Both the position numbers and the translations under genes were made by a program. This document shows positions 12,640 to 13,572 of a stretch of 13,572 nt of DNA, in pieces; positions within the stretch are counted from its first letter, which is position 1, and every line of letters starts with the position of its first letter. The notes below the pieces were generated by a model that was not told where the DNA came from, ran no database searches, and was given only the letters and a program-made list of their open reading frames with translations. Location of the stretch: positions 1 through 13,572 of the forward strand of contig JAFAPB010000044.1 in the NCBI GenBank assembly GCA_019247335.1, in the 5' to 3' direction. This DNA comes from Candidatus Kaiserbacteria bacterium. GTDB taxonomy: Bacteria > Patescibacteriota > Minisyncoccia > Phycocordibacterales > UBA2100.

Positions 12640-13155
12640 TTATTCGGTCGTGAGGTCCTCAAGCGCCTTGTCGAGATCGGCTTCCGAAACCGGTGCGGAA
12701 ACCTCCTCTTCGCGGCGCGGGGTCGTTTTGATCGTGTCGGTGCGCTTCACCTCGCGGAGTGTCGGCGCCTTCATCTTGGCGCGCGTATCTTCGCGAACGG
12801 TCTTAAACACGATGTGACGGAGGATCGACGTATGGTCGCGGAGCGCGTTATCAAGCAGGACCGCCGCCTCGGGATTCGCCTCGAATTTTATCCAGCCAAA
12901 GTAGCCGCGGTCATGGACGACGTTCTTATCGCCCTCGCGCGCGGTCATCTCATACGAGAGACGCATGAGGCTCGGCGCACCCTCGGCGATAAAGGAACCG
13001 CCCGCCTTTTCGATCTGGGAGCGGATATCGCCGACGATCTTCTCAAGCTTGTCCTCGGCGACGGTCGGGATGATGTGATAGCCGATCTCGTAGACGCGCG
13101 AAAATCCCTCCTCCGATGCGTCGGTCTGTGTCTTTTCTGCTACCGCCTCAACCAT
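12640..13155 (-). CDS. rpsF: 30S ribosomal protein S6, extended at both ends
   Basis: 171 residues from the ATG at 13155. An ATG seven codons earlier overlaps the -10 region and is less likely. The S6 ferredoxin-like core runs from about 19 to 120 (YEIGYHIIP, then GYFGWIKFEAN, then ILRHIVFKT). It is preceded by an acidic N-terminal extension of about 18 residues and followed by a charged tail of about 50 residues rich in Lys/Arg, then Glu/Asp. Typical S6 is 95-130 residues, so both extensions are unusual, though long variable tails occur. S6 pairs with S18, encoded two genes downstream. It leads the rpsF-ssb-rpsR operon. Confidence 0.93.
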   Translation of the reverse strand: MVEAVAEKTQTDASEEGFSRVYEIGYHIIPTVAEDKLEKIVGDIRSQIEKAGGSFIAEGAPSLMRLSYEMTAREGDKNVVHDRGYFGWIKFEANPEAAVLLDNALRDHTSILRHIVFKTVREDTRAKMKAPTLREVKRTDTIKTTPRREEEVSAPVSEADLDKALEDLTTE

Positions 13156-13166
13156 ATAGTGGGGGC

Positions 13167-13196
13167 ACTCTAGCACGATTCCAGGGCTTTAGGCAA
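13167..13196 (-). promoter_or_regulatory. Promoter of the rpsF-ssb-rpsR operon
   Basis: Minus strand: TTGCCT (13196-13191; 4/6), 18-bp spacer, TAGAGT (13172-13167; 4/6). The ATG is 11 nt beyond the -10, so the leader would be only about 4 nt, with no Shine-Dalgarno. The -35 overlaps the tatD stop codon. Confidence 0.4.
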
Positions 13197-13572
13197 GGCT
13201 GAACACGCGACGGGTATTCTCTAGTATTTGTGTACCCATGGCTTCCTCGTCAACCCCTTTTATGCGAGCGATCGCTTTGACGACTTCCTGCACATATACG
13301 GGCTCGTTGCGCTTTCCTCGGTGCGGGACGGGGGTTACGTAGGGCGCGTCGGTCTCGGAGAGCAGCATGTCGAGCGGGGTATTTTTGACGACATCATCGT
13401 AGTCGTGCGTAAAGGTAAGGACTCCCGTAAAGGACAGTGTGTAGCCGAAATCGAGGTATTTTTTGGCGATTTCCCAGTCCCCCGCAAAAAAGTGCACGTC
13501 GCCTTTGACCGTAGCATGCGCTTTGAGGATCTCCAGCGCGTCGTCGTACGCATTCCTGATATGGAGCATGAG
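13189..13572 (-). CDS. TatD-family metal-dependent hydrolase, 3' part only
   Basis: The last 127 residues are visible; the 5' part lies beyond the right edge of the window. TatD proteins are TIM-barrel metal-dependent deoxyribonucleases and 3' exonucleases active in DNA repair and RNA turnover. Visible motifs are HIRNA at the left of the fragment (family IHxR-A), VHFFAGDWE (family His-containing HcFxG strand), and LLSETDAPYVTPVPHRGKRN (the Asp of ETDAP is a metal ligand). The end is ENTRRVFSL, as usual. It lies just upstream of rpsF on the same strand with a 33-nt gap and no terminator, so it may be co-transcribed with it. TatD paralogues are common, so the exact subtype is open. Confidence 0.93.
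   Translation of the reverse strand, partial: LMLHIRNAYDDALEILKAHATVKGDVHFFAGDWEIAKKYLDFGYTLSFTGVLTFTHDYDDVVKNTPLDMLLSETDAPYVTPVPHRGKRNEPVYVQEVVKAIARIKGVDEEAMGTQILENTRRVFSLA

Overview
The window looks like a chromosomal segment of a GC-rich member of the Candidate Phyla Radiation, most likely a Parcubacteria lineage close to Kaiserbacteria or Adlerbacteria. This is inferred from gene content and protein style. There is a huge secreted beta-rich surface protein with a signal peptide, a short coiled coil and a PG_binding_1-like domain. There is a 262-residue winged-helix protein of a type I associate with these lineages. EF-P carries a KQQRR tip instead of PGKG, and the ribosomal proteins are small. 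TGA is used as an ordinary stop (alkB-like gene, ftsK, the 41-codon gene), so this is not a code-25 Gracilibacteria or Absconditabacteria genome.

Layout: (1) 1-1715 holds an AlkB-like dioxygenase (+), convergent with a 32-residue single-pass membrane peptide gene (-) across a shared perfect hairpin, then a membrane-anchored TPR protein (-). (2) 1748-5581 holds the 1199-residue surface protein (-), with three hairpins after its stop and three in its 5' leader. (3) 5442-6028 is gene-free. It contains that leader, an array of five further stem-loops behind a perfect TATAAT, a perfect DnaA box and a weak terminator. (4) 6029-6986 holds a winged-helix protein (-) diverging from ftsK (+). (5) 6987-10697 runs ftsK, a small anchored beta-domain protein, then recA, all +: chromosome translocation and recombination. 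(6) 10706-11757 holds a four-helix membrane protein (-) diverging from efp (+). (7) 11761-11990 is a self-contained unit for a 41-residue protein (promoter, ribosome binding site, ORF, terminator), convergent with the operon rpsF-ssb-rpsR (-) and the 3' part of tatD (-).

Most of the window is housekeeping: DNA translocation, recombination, single-strand DNA binding, translation and envelope. I see no CRISPR array, insertion sequence, toxin-antitoxin pair, prophage, tRNA or rRNA. The most unusual features lie at the level of expression. At least five genes have a -10 box only 6-8 nt before the ATG and no Shine-Dalgarno, which predicts leaderless mRNAs. A minority (winged-helix gene, 41-codon gene) have a leader and a clear ribosome binding site. 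The surface-protein gene has a long, hairpin-rich leader. Two very small genes are supported by sequence context. None of these readings was tested by database search.
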